This document shows positions 43,598 through 53,992 of a stretch of 64,000 bases of DNA, piece by piece. Each line of letters opens with the position of its first letter. Position 1 is the first letter of the stretch. The notes below the pieces were generated by a model. The model was not told where the DNA came from. It did no database searches and worked only from the letters and a program-made list of their open reading frames with translations. The translations under genes were made by a program, and so were the position numbers. Source of the stretch: an uncultured Porphyromonadaceae bacterium (GTDB lineage Bacteria > Bacteroidota > Bacteroidia > Bacteroidales > Muribaculaceae). The stretch lies in contig CANRVB010000010.1 of NCBI GenBank assembly GCA_947643165.1, positions 24,296-88,295 of the forward strand. The letters run 5' to 3'.

Positions 43598-45706
43598 TTA
43601 CCAGCTACCGTGCTCTTTCTTGTATTCTTTGAAATCGGCGGCACGGTCACAATCACCATTGTAGTTCCATGTTATGGTGTCGGTATATTGCTTTCCATCG
43701 GCACCAGCCGTAGCGAGCAACACGTTCTTGCCATCGTCAAGACGTACATTGTCGAATATGTAGTGAACGTCAGTATTGCCACGTCGTGGGGTGCCCAGAT
43801 CCCGGCCGTTCAGTGTCACGTGGGGTGTACCTACGTTGGAGTATACGGTGACTGAGGTTTCCCTGCGCTCGCGCTTGTCGTTGCGGCGCTGTGTCAGGTA
43901 TACTACCGGATCCTTGCTCCAGTTGGCTTTGTACCAGAAGTATGAGTCCTTCTTCGTCTTTCTGTCGAAGGTCATCATGCCCTTCATGTTGCGGGCTTCG
44001 ACGCTTCCGCGTCGCGATGTCGGCACGGCGAAGTCGAACATATTCCATAGATACGAGGCTACTATCTGCGGATGCTTGGCTATTACAGGCCAGTGGGTCT
44101 CGTGCGTTTTGGTCTGGAAGGTCTCCGGATAGAACGGACTTGTCCAGTCAAGGGCGTCGCCCAGGAGCTCTGTCTGATGTGCTATGTTTGCGTCTGCGCC
44201 ATATTCGCTCAGTATCAGCGGACACCACGGATATTCGCGCTCTATCCTTTCGATCCAGGGCTCTATATCCTGTAGCTTGCGCTCATACCAGCCGAAGTAG
44301 CGGTTCATGCCCTGGATATCGGCATTTCCGTTCACAGGATGCTCTACCGTGCCATAACCGTTCACCGAGACAGTATATCTGTCAGGATCCTCTGTCTTGC
44401 ACAGGTCGTGGATGCTCTGTGTGAGCGCGGCGGTGTAGCCATGAGGGTGATACACCTCATTGTGGATGCCCCACACATAGATCGACGGATGATTGAAGCT
44501 CTGACGGATAAGCTCGCGCATCTGCTGGTGGGCGTTATCCCATTCCTGACCGGTCACACTGTTGACAAACGGTATCTCGGCCCAGATCACCAGGCCCAGA
44601 CTGTCGCAGCGGGAGTAGATGTAATCCGATTGCTGATAGTGGGCGAAACGTACGGTTGGCGCGCCGATATCCATGATCTGGTCCAGATCGAAATCATGCT
44701 CCTTGTTGGTCAACGCGCTTCCCAGACCCCACCAGTCCTGATGTCGGGTCACACCATACATCGGATACTTTTTGCCGTTAAGATAGAATCCGTCACCGGC
44801 CACGATCTCATACTTTCTGAGACCCAGCGGCTGGACGATCTCATCCACCTGCCGGCCATCCTTATACAGGCGCGACACCACCTTGTAGAGATACGGATCC
44901 TCGCGGCCTTGCCACAGATGGGGCTTGTTGATCCTGAACGTCGAGGTGTACGACTGTATGCTCTGCGGTGAGAGCGAGAATGTGCGGCTGTCAGTCTTCA
45001 CCAGACGGCCGTTCATATCATATACCGAATTTTCAAGACGCATCGAAGCCGGCTGTTTCATGTCATTGCCGACCTTGACCTTTACTGCGACATCGGCCGA
45101 CTTGCTGGACACATCCTTCTGGGTAATGTACACGCCCGGCGAGGCGTAGTCGTTGACAACTATCGCACATGGATCTGTAGCCACCAGCCATACCGGACGG
45201 TAAATACCTCCGTAGACGCCGAACAGCACGTGGTTGACCGGAATGACATCCGGACGCGCGGCATTGTTGGCCTTCACTATTATCTCATTCTCCTCGCCAT
45301 ACTTCAGCTGTTTGCCTATCTCGCATGCAAAAGCCGAATACGCACCCTTGTGAGTGCCGGCAAGATAACCGTTGACATATACCTCCGCACATGCTCCTAC
45401 GCCCTCAAAGCGTAGAAATACGCGCTTGTCCTTCAGTTTGGGGTCGGGAGTGAAGCGCTTGCGGTAGTAGGCATCGCCGGCATAGAACGATGATGCCTTT
45501 TTCTGCATGTCGTCAGCGTTCCATGTATGTGGAACCGTCACCGCTTCCCAGTCAGAGTTGATTTTCTGAGAGCTTTTCAATGCATCGGCAGGAAAAGGAC
45601 CCTTTTTGAACTCCCATCCGTCGCAGAACGAAGTGACCTCGCGTGCTGTTCCAGCTAAGGCGACAAAAAAGAGGCAAAATAAAAAATTTAGAATACGGAT
45701 CTTCAT
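43598..45706 (-). CDS. Glycoside hydrolase family 2, probable beta-galactosidase
   Basis: The 702-residue protein has a signal peptide, a sugar-binding jelly roll (FCDGWEFKKGPF ... VPHTWNADDMQ, RFEGVGACAEVYVNG), an immunoglobulin-like domain and a GH2 barrel. Acid/base Glu417 lies in WGIHNEVY and nucleophile Glu501 in LSEYGAD. It is shorter than E. coli LacZ, as usual for exo-acting GH2 enzymes of Bacteroidales. The last gene of the operon, it would remove beta-linked galactose (or a related residue) after fucose has been trimmed. A hairpin separates it from GH29. Confidence 0.9.
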   Translation of the reverse strand: MKIRILNFLFCLFFVALAGTAREVTSFCDGWEFKKGPFPADALKSSQKINSDWEAVTVPHTWNADDMQKKASSFYAGDAYYRKRFTPDPKLKDKRVFLRFEGVGACAEVYVNGYLAGTHKGAYSAFACEIGKQLKYGEENEIIVKANNAARPDVIPVNHVLFGVYGGIYRPVWLVATDPCAIVVNDYASPGVYITQKDVSSKSADVAVKVKVGNDMKQPASMRLENSVYDMNGRLVKTDSRTFSLSPQSIQSYTSTFRINKPHLWQGREDPYLYKVVSRLYKDGRQVDEIVQPLGLRKYEIVAGDGFYLNGKKYPMYGVTRHQDWWGLGSALTNKEHDFDLDQIMDIGAPTVRFAHYQQSDYIYSRCDSLGLVIWAEIPFVNSVTGQEWDNAHQQMRELIRQSFNHPSIYVWGIHNEVYHPHGYTAALTQSIHDLCKTEDPDRYTVSVNGYGTVEHPVNGNADIQGMNRYFGWYERKLQDIEPWIERIEREYPWCPLILSEYGADANIAHQTELLGDALDWTSPFYPETFQTKTHETHWPVIAKHPQIVASYLWNMFDFAVPTSRRGSVEARNMKGMMTFDRKTKKDSYFWYKANWSKDPVVYLTQRRNDKRERRETSVTVYSNVGTPHVTLNGRDLGTPRRGNTDVHYIFDNVRLDDGKNVLLATAGADGKQYTDTITWNYNGDCDRAADFKEYKKEHGSW

Positions 45707-45734
45707 ATTTGATGTCGATTTGTTTTATTGCATG

Positions 45735-45765
45735 GCCGGCGGCAGTCACAACCGACTGCGCCGGC
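45735..45765. other. Intergenic stem-loop between GH29 and GH2
   Basis: GCCGGC-G-GCAGTC/GACTGC-GCCGGC pairs with a single bulge and a 6-base loop; no T tract follows on either strand, so mRNA processing or stability is more likely than termination. Confidence 0.6.
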
Positions 45766-45791
45766 ATAGCCTCTCGATCCTGAAGTGATGA

Positions 45792-47237
45792 TCAGGTTAA
45801 TGCGTCACGGTAACGGTCGGTCTCGTTAGCCGAATCCTCTACCTGGAGTTTTATGACAAACGGACCTTCGGGAGTCTTGGTAGGCACATCCACGTTATAC
45901 TCGTTGCGTGCTGTCTCTGTCACAGGGGTCTCCTTGCCGCCGAGAACGGTAGCCTTTACAACCTTCACACCCTTGGGAGTCTGAACTGTCAGGTGACGTG
46001 AGTAAGGCACATTGAAAACGGCCATATATACGTCGCCGTTCTTGCTGCGGGTGTAGTAGCCCCACGGCTGCTTCTGCCATCCGGCATAGTCGCAGCCATA
46101 GATGCATTCGCCGTTCTGCTTCATCCATTTGCCCACCTGTTCGGCCATATCCTTTTCCTCCTTGCGGAAGTCGCCGTCGGCTTGCGGTCCGAAGTTCACG
46201 ACCATGTTGCCGCCCATCGATACGGCATGGACAATGCGCTCGAGCACCTCGATCGGGGTCTTTACATAGCTCAGCGACCAGTCTTTGTGATATCCCCACT
46301 GATTCTCGGGGATAGTCATGCACGCTTCCCAGTCCCAGCGGGTTACCTTCAGGTCCTTTACGGGATCTGGAAGACGGCGCTCGTAGCCCGACTCATAGTC
46401 ACCCATCAGGTGGCCGTTGCTGTCGAAGTGACGTTTGCCATTGTCATCGGCACGCAGGCGGCTGTTTATGGTCACGCCCGGTACGAGCTCCTTAAGCATT
46501 TTTTCGGCATGTGCTGTCCACCATCCGTTTTTCTTGAGACTCGCGTCCCAGGTTCCGTCAAACCAGAAATCTTTCACTGTCGGATAGCGTGTGGCGAGTT
46601 CGCGGAGCTGGTTGTCGGTGAATTCCAGGAATCGGTCGAAGGCTATCTTGTCCTCTTCCGACTTTATGTCGTAGCGGTAGTCGGGATTGCTCCAGTCCAT
46701 CACCGAGAAGTAGAAATGCACATCGATACCCTCGTCGTTGAACGCCTTTACCATCTCTCCGAGAAGATCCTTCTTGTAGGGGGTGTTGGCTACGGTATAT
46801 TCGGTATACTTGCTGGGCCACAGGCAGAATCCTTCATGATGTTTGGTTGTGATCTTCACATATTTCACACCCATCTGCTTTGCCATGCGGGCCCACGACT
46901 TGGCATCGAATTTGGTAGGATTCCACTGATCCATCAGAGCGAGCCATTCATTGGCGGGAACTTTTGCCCACGACTTCAGCCACTCTGCGGCTCCGCTGTA
47001 CATCTTGCCGTTCCACTCACCGCCGGGAATAGCATAGAGACCCCAGTGGATGAATGCGCCCAGACGGTTGTCGCGGAAGCGCTGCATATCGGTATCCTGA
47101 CGTTTGCCAAGACGTTCTGCGCCATACTTCAGCGGTATTTCCATCTCTGCGGGGAGGGGAGCCGGTTGCTTCATCTGGGCAACAGCACTTCCGCTGAGCA
47201 TAACTCCGAGTATGACACCGAGTATAGATTTTATCAT
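45792..47237 (-). CDS. Alpha-L-fucosidase, glycoside hydrolase family 29
   Basis: The 481-residue exported protein has a signal peptide ending SAVA and a GH29 barrel with LGAFIHWGLYAIPGGEW, ITTKHHEGFCLWPSKYT and nucleophile Asp227 in DFWFDGTWD. The C-terminal beta-sandwich is short. It would release alpha-linked fucose with retention. It lies in the SusC/D locus, and has its own -7 box upstream behind a strong hairpin. It is clearly different from the GH29 enzyme at 35.6 kb, which has a discoidin module. Confidence 0.93.
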   Translation of the reverse strand: MIKSILGVILGVMLSGSAVAQMKQPAPLPAEMEIPLKYGAERLGKRQDTDMQRFRDNRLGAFIHWGLYAIPGGEWNGKMYSGAAEWLKSWAKVPANEWLALMDQWNPTKFDAKSWARMAKQMGVKYVKITTKHHEGFCLWPSKYTEYTVANTPYKKDLLGEMVKAFNDEGIDVHFYFSVMDWSNPDYRYDIKSEEDKIAFDRFLEFTDNQLRELATRYPTVKDFWFDGTWDASLKKNGWWTAHAEKMLKELVPGVTINSRLRADDNGKRHFDSNGHLMGDYESGYERRLPDPVKDLKVTRWDWEACMTIPENQWGYHKDWSLSYVKTPIEVLERIVHAVSMGGNMVVNFGPQADGDFRKEEKDMAEQVGKWMKQNGECIYGCDYAGWQKQPWGYYTRSKNGDVYMAVFNVPYSRHLTVQTPKGVKVVKATVLGGKETPVTETARNEYNVDVPTKTPEGPFVIKLQVEDSANETDRYRDALT

Positions 47238-47260
47238 GTTGATTGTTTTGTGATTGATTA

Positions 47261-47268
47261 CAAAGATA
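47261..47268 (-). promoter_or_regulatory. Internal -7 box before GH29
   Basis: TATCTTTG on the minus strand about 24 bases before the GH29 ATG, downstream of a terminator-like hairpin; it may allow separate expression of the two enzymes. Confidence 0.5.
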
Positions 47269-47294
47269 GATATATTTTTTCAGTCGATTGTAAA

Positions 47295-47330
47295 TAAGAT
47301 CAGAGTGGTGCCGTGGCACCACTCTGATAC
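47295..47330 (-). terminator. Terminator-like hairpin behind the SusCD-lipoprotein genes
   Basis: ATCAGAGTGGTGCC/GGCACCACTCTGAT is a 14-base perfect stem with a 3-base loop; on the minus strand CTTATTTAC follows. It could attenuate read-through into the enzymes. Confidence 0.65.
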
Positions 47331-47334
47331 TCAC

Positions 47335-48684
47335 TTATCGGTTGATTCCGAGATTGAATTCAGCCACACCGAAAGTCATGCCTGACGACGGATAGGTCAG
47401 GGCAACTACTTTCACATAGCGATAGGTGAATTCCTCGCCTTCATTGATATCGATGCGCTGCTCGGCATTGGTGCTTACCTCAGATACGTCGATAGGCTTG
47501 CTGTTGAGCTTGGTCCACTTGCTGCCTGTGACCGATGTCGCTCCGGTATATACAGAGTCGTCATTGCTGCCATACAGATCGAGCGTAAGTATCCGGTTGT
47601 TTGCCGCATTGCGGTGACACCACATCAGATATGTGAATGTCTGGGCCGACTTCATGTCGACTATGAAGTAGTTTACAACATCTCCATCGGGATTGGCCGA
47701 GGTGCCGGCAGCGGGATCACCGCCAACCGAGCGGATCAGGTCGTTGAGCTGGTCACCATAAGCCTGGTTGGCTCCGCTCCAGCCGCTTGCAGAGGCATCG
47801 CAGGTGTATTCGCCGCGGCCGGGTTTCTCCATGCAGAAGTAGGTGAGGTTGTTGCCGTCAAACAGATCGGCAGGAGAGCCGACCAGAGTGGGTACACCGT
47901 TTACCGACACCTTGTCGGGAACCCAGCTGATACCGGCAGGCAGATAGTTGAAGCCCGACGGCTCGAGAGCGGCGGCCGATACTGCGGTCCAGCCATTGCG
48001 GGTCAGGTCTACAGGCTGATAGCCGAGAACAGTCACATTGGCCGTACGTGTGGCTCCGCTGCCATCCTGAGCTGTGATGGTGATGACTGCGGTACCTTCC
48101 ACATCGCCTGATGTCACTATGCCGTCTTCGCTTACGGTAGCTATGCTCTCGTCCGAAGATTCGTATGTGACAGTCTGGTTGTAGGCATCGGCCGGATTGA
48201 ATGATATTGTCGATGCCAGATTGAATGTACCCTTTTCGCCGCCACCCTTTTTGATCTGGATGTTGGCACCGGCAGCAGTCAGGTTGATATCCTTGACGCG
48301 CTTGATATGGTTGGTGATGATCACGACATAGTTGACCGAAAGACCACCTGCCGACACTGTAAGCGTGTCAGTTCTTGTCTCCGGGTCATATATTGTCTCA
48401 CCACCGCTGAATAGTGTGGGAGTCAGTACATTGCCCTCCACAGTGAGCCAATCGGGATGACGGGTCACGAAGGTGGCGTTGATCGGATCCTTTGTCTGAG
48501 GCATGGTGAACAGCGTCAGGGGCAAAGTCTCGTTGTCCTGCAGGTTAAGCACCATGCGGTTGTTGGAGTAGGTAGCCTCTTTTATGGTCAGAGCACCGAA
48601 TTCATCTGCCTTGTCATCGCAGGCGCTCAGAAGCGGAAGCACTGCAGCAACCGATGCATAGATATATGGTATTATCTTTTTCAT
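47335..48684 (-). CDS. Surface glycan-binding lipoprotein with Ig-like and discoidin-like domains
   Basis: The 449-residue protein has a lipoprotein signal ending LPLLSACDDKADEFG, with the acidic surface-export signal. After an N-terminal BACON/DUF-type region, a BIG2-like immunoglobulin domain is seen (YESSDESIATVSEDGIVTSGDVEGTAVITI), followed by a C-terminal discoidin-like domain (FDGNNLTYFCMEKPGRGEY, YFIVDMKSAQTFTYLMWC, RYVKVVALTY). It sits in the SusE/SusF position, 24 bases behind SusD, and is expected to bind the target glycan on the cell surface. Confidence 0.82.
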   Translation of the reverse strand: MKKIIPYIYASVAAVLPLLSACDDKADEFGALTIKEATYSNNRMVLNLQDNETLPLTLFTMPQTKDPINATFVTRHPDWLTVEGNVLTPTLFSGGETIYDPETRTDTLTVSAGGLSVNYVVIITNHIKRVKDINLTAAGANIQIKKGGGEKGTFNLASTISFNPADAYNQTVTYESSDESIATVSEDGIVTSGDVEGTAVITITAQDGSGATRTANVTVLGYQPVDLTRNGWTAVSAAALEPSGFNYLPAGISWVPDKVSVNGVPTLVGSPADLFDGNNLTYFCMEKPGRGEYTCDASASGWSGANQAYGDQLNDLIRSVGGDPAAGTSANPDGDVVNYFIVDMKSAQTFTYLMWCHRNAANNRILTLDLYGSNDDSVYTGATSVTGSKWTKLNSKPIDVSEVSTNAEQRIDINEGEEFTYRYVKVVALTYPSSGMTFGVAEFNLGINR

Positions 48685-48708
48685 TGCGTTGTCTGTTGTC
48701 TTTGAGTG

Positions 48709-50697
48709 TTAGTTTCTGGGGATGTCCTGCCAGCCTGCGCTTTGTGTCAGGTTGGGGTTGAGCGACAGCTCCTGAAGAGGTATTGGGAAGTAGTAATACT
48801 TGTCATCCCATACGAGTGTTCCGTCAGTGATACGGCTGGCTTTCGGGAAACCGATGATAAAGCCATCGCCGTCAACAAATACATCGGTGTCAAGCTTGGC
48901 CTGATAAGCGAATGCTGTCTTGCGGGTATCCTTATCCTTGTTCGATCCGTTGTAGATAGCCTGCTTCTCGGGAGTGAACTTCATACCTCTCAGAGGCACC
49001 TCCATCAGACGGCCGGCCTTCCAGCGTATAAGGTCTTCGCGACGCAGACCCTCCATCATCATTTCCACACGGCGCTCGCGACGGACCTCACGCAGAAGAG
49101 GTGACACTGTGTAGTCGAGCTTCTCGGCATATATCTTGTCCAGACGCGGATCGGCGGGGATATCGTTGATATGCAGATAAGCCGATTCGGGGAATCCTGC
49201 ACGCTCGCGGAGCTTGTTGATGGTTCTGTCTACGGTAGCCTGGTCGAGTGTTCCAAGTTCTGCCTTGGCCTCGGCAAGCATCAGGAGCACTTCGCCATAG
49301 CGGAACATCGTTGCCGACTGAGCTGATCCGACCATAGGATAGTCCTCTGTGTTGGGTGTCCAGTGCTTTATGATAGCATAGCCGGTCACTGTGCTTCTGA
49401 ACATCTCGGTCTGGTTGGCCGACGGGCAGTTGTAGGTGATACTCGGATAGTAGATGCCCATGCTTGGATCAAGTGTTCCGGCTGCGAAGTCACCCTTCTT
49501 GTCGCGTGTCCATACCGTGACATATTCACCCGGCTTGACGACAGTCATCTTCAGACGCGGGTCACGGTTGTCAAGCTCACGCCAGTCGCCACCGTCATAT
49601 CCCTTGAAGTTGGGGTTGTCGGTGATAGGCTTGCCGTCTATGCAGAGATACTCGTCGATGAGGCCCTTGGTAGCGCCAAACGAGTAGCGGCCTGCTGCGT
49701 TTGCTCCCATGATATAGTAGCGGGTGAACGATGACGCCAGTTTGTCGCCGTCATATACGCGGGTCAGGATAGCCTCTGTATTGTTGTCTGCGGTAGGGTT
49801 CTGGCGGAAGGTGAACATCTTCCAGTAGGAATTGTTTGTGCCGTCGGCTGCTCTGTCAGCCTCGTTACGGTACAGACGGTAGTTCTTGGGCGAGCTCATT
49901 ATAGCTTCGCAAGCCTCTACGCAGGCATTGAGAAACTTGTTCTCATTGCCGGGAACGGCAGGCATAGGAGCGGCATCGTTCTTGTGATACTTGCGGAATG
50001 TTCCCTCAAACAGGCAGAATCTGGCCTTCAGGAAGTTGGCCATATCTTTGTTGATACGTCCGTCAGCGTTTCCCTCGCTCTTCAGATGGTCTACAGCATA
50101 GTCCAGACACCACAGTATCGAATCAGCAAGCTGTTCGCGGGGTGTGCGGGGATTGTAGAGCTCGGGTGAGTCAACGTTGAGGTCGCTGGTCAGCCAGGGC
50201 ACCTCGCCAAGTATCGACAGCTTCTTGTAGTAGTCCCAGGCCTTGAAGAAGTAAGCCTCGGCAGCATATTTCTCGATATCGGCTGTAGGGCCTGACACAT
50301 TGAAGCAGTGACGCAGGAAGTAGTTTACCTTCTTCAGGCTTGTCCAGTCCCATCCGGTGGTTGTACCGCTGTTGGGAACGGTGAACGAGTTGTCAAGACG
50401 GTTTATTGGATTGCCGGCGGTTCCGGTATATCCGACAAGATTGTCCGACACAAGGTCACCGTAGGCTATCGGACTGCCCTGGATACCGTAGGGAGCCCAG
50501 GAATCATAAGCGTTTCCACTCTGATGTCCTGTGATATACAGTGGGTATAGCGAGTTGAGATATAGCGGAAGGTCTTCCGACTTGGTCAGGAACGAACCCT
50601 CGGCAAGTTGCTGTATAGGATCCTGCTGCAGGAAATCATCGTTACACGACGATAGTGTCAACGCTGCTGCTGCAAGACATATGATTGTTTTTTTCAT
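48709..50697 (-). CDS. SusD/RagB-family nutrient-binding lipoprotein
   Basis: The start MKKTIICLAAAALTLSSCNDDF at 50697 gives 662 residues and a lipoprotein signal with acidic residues after the cysteine (surface exported). The SusD fold of TPR helices is shown by AEAYFFKAWDYYKKLSILGEVPW, LMLAEAKAELG and VRRERRVEMMMEGLRREDLIRW. It forms the lid of the SusC transporter encoded just upstream and binds the glycan. The track start 17 codons earlier lies in the gap behind SusC. Confidence 0.95.
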   Translation of the reverse strand: MKKTIICLAAAALTLSSCNDDFLQQDPIQQLAEGSFLTKSEDLPLYLNSLYPLYITGHQSGNAYDSWAPYGIQGSPIAYGDLVSDNLVGYTGTAGNPINRLDNSFTVPNSGTTTGWDWTSLKKVNYFLRHCFNVSGPTADIEKYAAEAYFFKAWDYYKKLSILGEVPWLTSDLNVDSPELYNPRTPREQLADSILWCLDYAVDHLKSEGNADGRINKDMANFLKARFCLFEGTFRKYHKNDAAPMPAVPGNENKFLNACVEACEAIMSSPKNYRLYRNEADRAADGTNNSYWKMFTFRQNPTADNNTEAILTRVYDGDKLASSFTRYYIMGANAAGRYSFGATKGLIDEYLCIDGKPITDNPNFKGYDGGDWRELDNRDPRLKMTVVKPGEYVTVWTRDKKGDFAAGTLDPSMGIYYPSITYNCPSANQTEMFRSTVTGYAIIKHWTPNTEDYPMVGSAQSATMFRYGEVLLMLAEAKAELGTLDQATVDRTINKLRERAGFPESAYLHINDIPADPRLDKIYAEKLDYTVSPLLREVRRERRVEMMMEGLRREDLIRWKAGRLMEVPLRGMKFTPEKQAIYNGSNKDKDTRKTAFAYQAKLDTDVFVDGDGFIIGFPKASRITDGTLVWDDKYYYFPIPLQELSLNPNLTQSAGWQDIPRN

Positions 50698-50728
50698 TGT
50701 TGGCTTATGAAATGTGATTATCAGAGGA

Positions 50729-53700
50729 TTAGAATGTGATTTGAGCACCTACGGACAGAGTCTTCTTCTGAGGATATGCATCCGACAGCTGGTCAGGATC
50801 GAATATGCCGGGTATGTCGGTGATTGTGAAGAGGTTGTAAGCCGAAACATTGAAGCGGAGCTTGTCTACACCGACCTTCTTCATCAGTCTGCTTGGAAGT
50901 GTGTAGCCGAGTACTACCTGCTTCAGACGGAGATATGATGCATCGAGCAGATATCTGTCGCAGACCGATGGTGTCTGACCATACATCGGGAATTTGGCAT
51001 CGGTGTTGTCGGGCTTCCATGAGCGTTCCCACATCCACTGGCTGCCGCCATAACCTACGTTACCCCAGTAGTGCTGGCTCGAGATCCAGTAATCGCGTTT
51101 GCCTGTGCCCTGGAAGAATGCATTGAAGTCGAAGCCGTTCCAGCCAAGGTTGAGTGACAGACCGAATTTGAAGCGTGCAGTGCTGTTGCCTATGATGTGG
51201 TAGTCACCTGAGTCATCAACTGTACCCGATCCCGTGCTTATGAAGCCGTCACCGTTGAGGTCCTTGTACCATGATGAACCCGGATATACAGTGTAGCTGC
51301 TTGTGTGGGGGCCGTTGAAGATGTACTTGTTGCCGACCAGCTCAAGATCCTCTTCCTGCAGGATACCGCCGAACGAGTAACCCCAGATTTCGCCGACTGT
51401 CTTGCCGTTGTAGAGCGAGCCATAGGCCTTGGTCGGGTTTGAGGGATAATTGATGACTTTTGTCAGGGCATCTGAAAGATTGAAGCTTACGCCATAGCTG
51501 ACATTGCCGATACGGTCATCCCACTGTATGTCAAGTTCCCATCCGCGTGCACGCAGTTCTCCTGAGTTCTCAAGCGGTGCTGTTGCTCCGAGTACGCTTG
51601 GATAGGCTACCGAACCTGTTGTAAGAATGTCGGTTGTCTTACGCTCATACATGTCAAACATGATGTTGAGGCGTGAACGGAATGCCGAAATATCTATACC
51701 GATGTTGGTTGAGGCCGCTTTTTCCCAGGTAAGTGTCGGTGAGACAAGACCGGGAGTATTGACCGAACTTACATAGGTGCCGTCGATGATAAATCCTGGC
51801 TGACCGCTGCTCATCACAGCCTGATAGGGATAGTAGTCGCTCGGCTGGCTACCGAGTTTACCCCATGATGCACGGATCTTAAGGTTGTCGATATATTCGC
51901 GGAGCGGAGCGAAGAAGTTCTCCTGTGAGATACGCCATGCGGCCGAGAATGATGGCAGGAACACGAAGCGGTCGTTAGGAGTGAAGCGGGATGAACCGTC
52001 ATAACGTCCGTTCATCTCAAAAAGATAGCGGTTGTCAAAGTTGTAAGTGATACGTCCGAAGCCGGCGCGGCTTGTGCGGCGCTGCTCGCTCGTAGAGCTT
52101 GTGTGGAGTGTGATATCTTCTGCTGCAGAAGGGTTGAGCACATCGGCCGAGAACAGACGTTTCAGGCTGAGGCCCAGATAAGAGTAGTGCACGTAATCCT
52201 GGCTATAGCCTAAAATGGCAGATATGGAGTGCTTGCCAAACTTCTCGTTGTAGTCCAGGTAGGCGTTTATAAGATATGTATCGGTATTGCTCTTCGATAT
52301 GGAGCCTGTATTACCGTCGTTAGCACCGTTGGCCTCGTTGAGGAGCGTCCACGAACCCGGTTTGATATACTCGTGATATGGGTTTTTGGTAGTGGTGTTG
52401 GTGCTCTGGGGCTGATAGCTCAATTCTGCCTTAGCCTTGAGTTTGTCAGGCATAATGATAAACTCGGGAGTCACAGCGAATACCGTTGTCTGCGACATAG
52501 AGTTGCTTCTGATGCCATATGCCATCCATGACAGTATATTGTCGGTCCATGCATCGGGCACTTCATCGGTAGGAAGTGTCTTCATAGGCATCATGATATT
52601 CTTCTCAGGTTCGCGCTGCGCTGCTGTCCACAGACTGCCCTTGGCTCCACCCATGGTCGGTGTGTCATAATTGGTACGGTTGAAGTTGACCTTGGCGCTG
52701 ACATTGAACCAGTCGGTAACTTTGGCATTGAAACGGCTCATCACGTTGTAACGCTTGAATTTGTCGGTCTCGATGCGATACATACCCTCCTGGTCCTGAT
52801 AGCCCAATGACAGATAGTAGTTTACCTGGTCACGGCCACCCGAAACAGAGAGGTTGTGCTTCTGTGTCGGAGTCCAGTCGCGAACAGCCGTCTTATAAGG
52901 GTTGATATTCATAACCCAGTCGATCGAACCGCCGTTCAGGAAATAACGGTTCTCTATTGTCGGATTCTCCATATAGCGTCTGGCAGCCTCAAGACGTGCT
53001 TTCTCCGAGTCGCTGACAGTCTGAAGGGTCCATGACTTAACCAATTGCTGGGCCTCGAGAAGACCTACAGAAGTCATGATGTCGGGCATAGCCGACGGCT
53101 TGTCCCACGATATATCATAGCTGTATGTCACGTGACCCTTCTGTCCGAACTTACCGCTTTTGGTTGTGATGAGCACAACACCGAATGCAGCTTTCGTACC
53201 GTAGATGGCGGCTGCCGAAGCATCCTTGATGACAGACATGCTCTCTATATCATTTGGATTCATCTGGTTGAGCTGTGTTGTAGAAACGTCAACACCATCG
53301 ACCAAGATAAGAGGAGCACCATTTGAAACAGCACCACCGCTGATGGTTGTACCGCCACGGACGTTGAACGACGGTACTGTATTGGGCGATCCGTCGCTTA
53401 TGCCGATATTAAGGTTAGGAACGACACCCTGCAGAGCCTGTCCGATGTTCGATACCGGGCGGTTTTCAAACTTCTCTGCCGATACCGAGGCCACGGCACC
53501 TGTAAGGTTTACCTTTTTCTGAGAACCGAAACCTACCACAACAACCTCATCAAGCAGGTTGTTGCTCTCTTTCAGTACGATTTCAAGATCGCTCTTGCCC
53601 GATACAGGCACTTCTTGAGTATCGAATCCAACATACGACACCTGAAGTATGGCGTCGGCCGGAACATTGGCCAGAGAAAATTTGCCATCAATATTGGTCA

Positions 53701-53929
53701 TCGTACCCTTGGTGGTACCTTTCACCATGATACTTGCTCCGATGATGGGTTCTGTGCCATCGGTTACAATACCGTTGACCGCACTCAGTTGAGATGCGAC
53801 CTTGGTGTCCGATGTCGGCTTTGGCGTCCATCCTTCAGTTGGGCTTGCTGCGATGCTCACGCTCTGTTCGAGAATTAATACACCAATACAAGCATTTCGA
53901 AGGACTGGAAGGAGTCTATCCTTGTCCAT
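50729..53929 (-). CDS. SusC-family TonB-linked outer-membrane transporter
   Basis: The 1066-residue protein has a signal-anchor-like start, a carboxypeptidase-like domain (VNGIVTDGTEPIIGASIMVKGT), the TonB box region (LDEVVVVGFGSQKKVNLTGAV), a plug (FNVRGGTTISGG, LILVDGVDV, IESMSVIKDASAAAIYG) and a barrel ending KKTLSVGAQITF. It imports oligosaccharides delivered by SusD. It is the first gene of the minus-strand operon and divergent from the HTCS regulator gene. Confidence 0.96.
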   Translation of the reverse strand: MDKDRLLPVLRNACIGVLILEQSVSIAASPTEGWTPKPTSDTKVASQLSAVNGIVTDGTEPIIGASIMVKGTTKGTMTNIDGKFSLANVPADAILQVSYVGFDTQEVPVSGKSDLEIVLKESNNLLDEVVVVGFGSQKKVNLTGAVASVSAEKFENRPVSNIGQALQGVVPNLNIGISDGSPNTVPSFNVRGGTTISGGAVSNGAPLILVDGVDVSTTQLNQMNPNDIESMSVIKDASAAAIYGTKAAFGVVLITTKSGKFGQKGHVTYSYDISWDKPSAMPDIMTSVGLLEAQQLVKSWTLQTVSDSEKARLEAARRYMENPTIENRYFLNGGSIDWVMNINPYKTAVRDWTPTQKHNLSVSGGRDQVNYYLSLGYQDQEGMYRIETDKFKRYNVMSRFNAKVTDWFNVSAKVNFNRTNYDTPTMGGAKGSLWTAAQREPEKNIMMPMKTLPTDEVPDAWTDNILSWMAYGIRSNSMSQTTVFAVTPEFIIMPDKLKAKAELSYQPQSTNTTTKNPYHEYIKPGSWTLLNEANGANDGNTGSISKSNTDTYLINAYLDYNEKFGKHSISAILGYSQDYVHYSYLGLSLKRLFSADVLNPSAAEDITLHTSSTSEQRRTSRAGFGRITYNFDNRYLFEMNGRYDGSSRFTPNDRFVFLPSFSAAWRISQENFFAPLREYIDNLKIRASWGKLGSQPSDYYPYQAVMSSGQPGFIIDGTYVSSVNTPGLVSPTLTWEKAASTNIGIDISAFRSRLNIMFDMYERKTTDILTTGSVAYPSVLGATAPLENSGELRARGWELDIQWDDRIGNVSYGVSFNLSDALTKVINYPSNPTKAYGSLYNGKTVGEIWGYSFGGILQEEDLELVGNKYIFNGPHTSSYTVYPGSSWYKDLNGDGFISTGSGTVDDSGDYHIIGNSTARFKFGLSLNLGWNGFDFNAFFQGTGKRDYWISSQHYWGNVGYGGSQWMWERSWKPDNTDAKFPMYGQTPSVCDRYLLDASYLRLKQVVLGYTLPSRLMKKVGVDKLRFNVSAYNLFTITDIPGIFDPDQLSDAYPQKKTLSVGAQITF

Positions 53930-53984
53930 GATTTTTTGATTGATTTAAGATTTTTAGATTTTGAGATGTGACTAATGATGTGTG

Positions 53985-53992
53985 TAAAGTTA
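53985..53992 (-). promoter_or_regulatory. Possible -7 box of the SusC operon
   Basis: TAACTTTA (one mismatch to TAnnTTTG) on the minus strand 56 bases before the SusC ATG; no convincing -33 element, which fits a promoter needing activation by the HTCS. Confidence 0.35.
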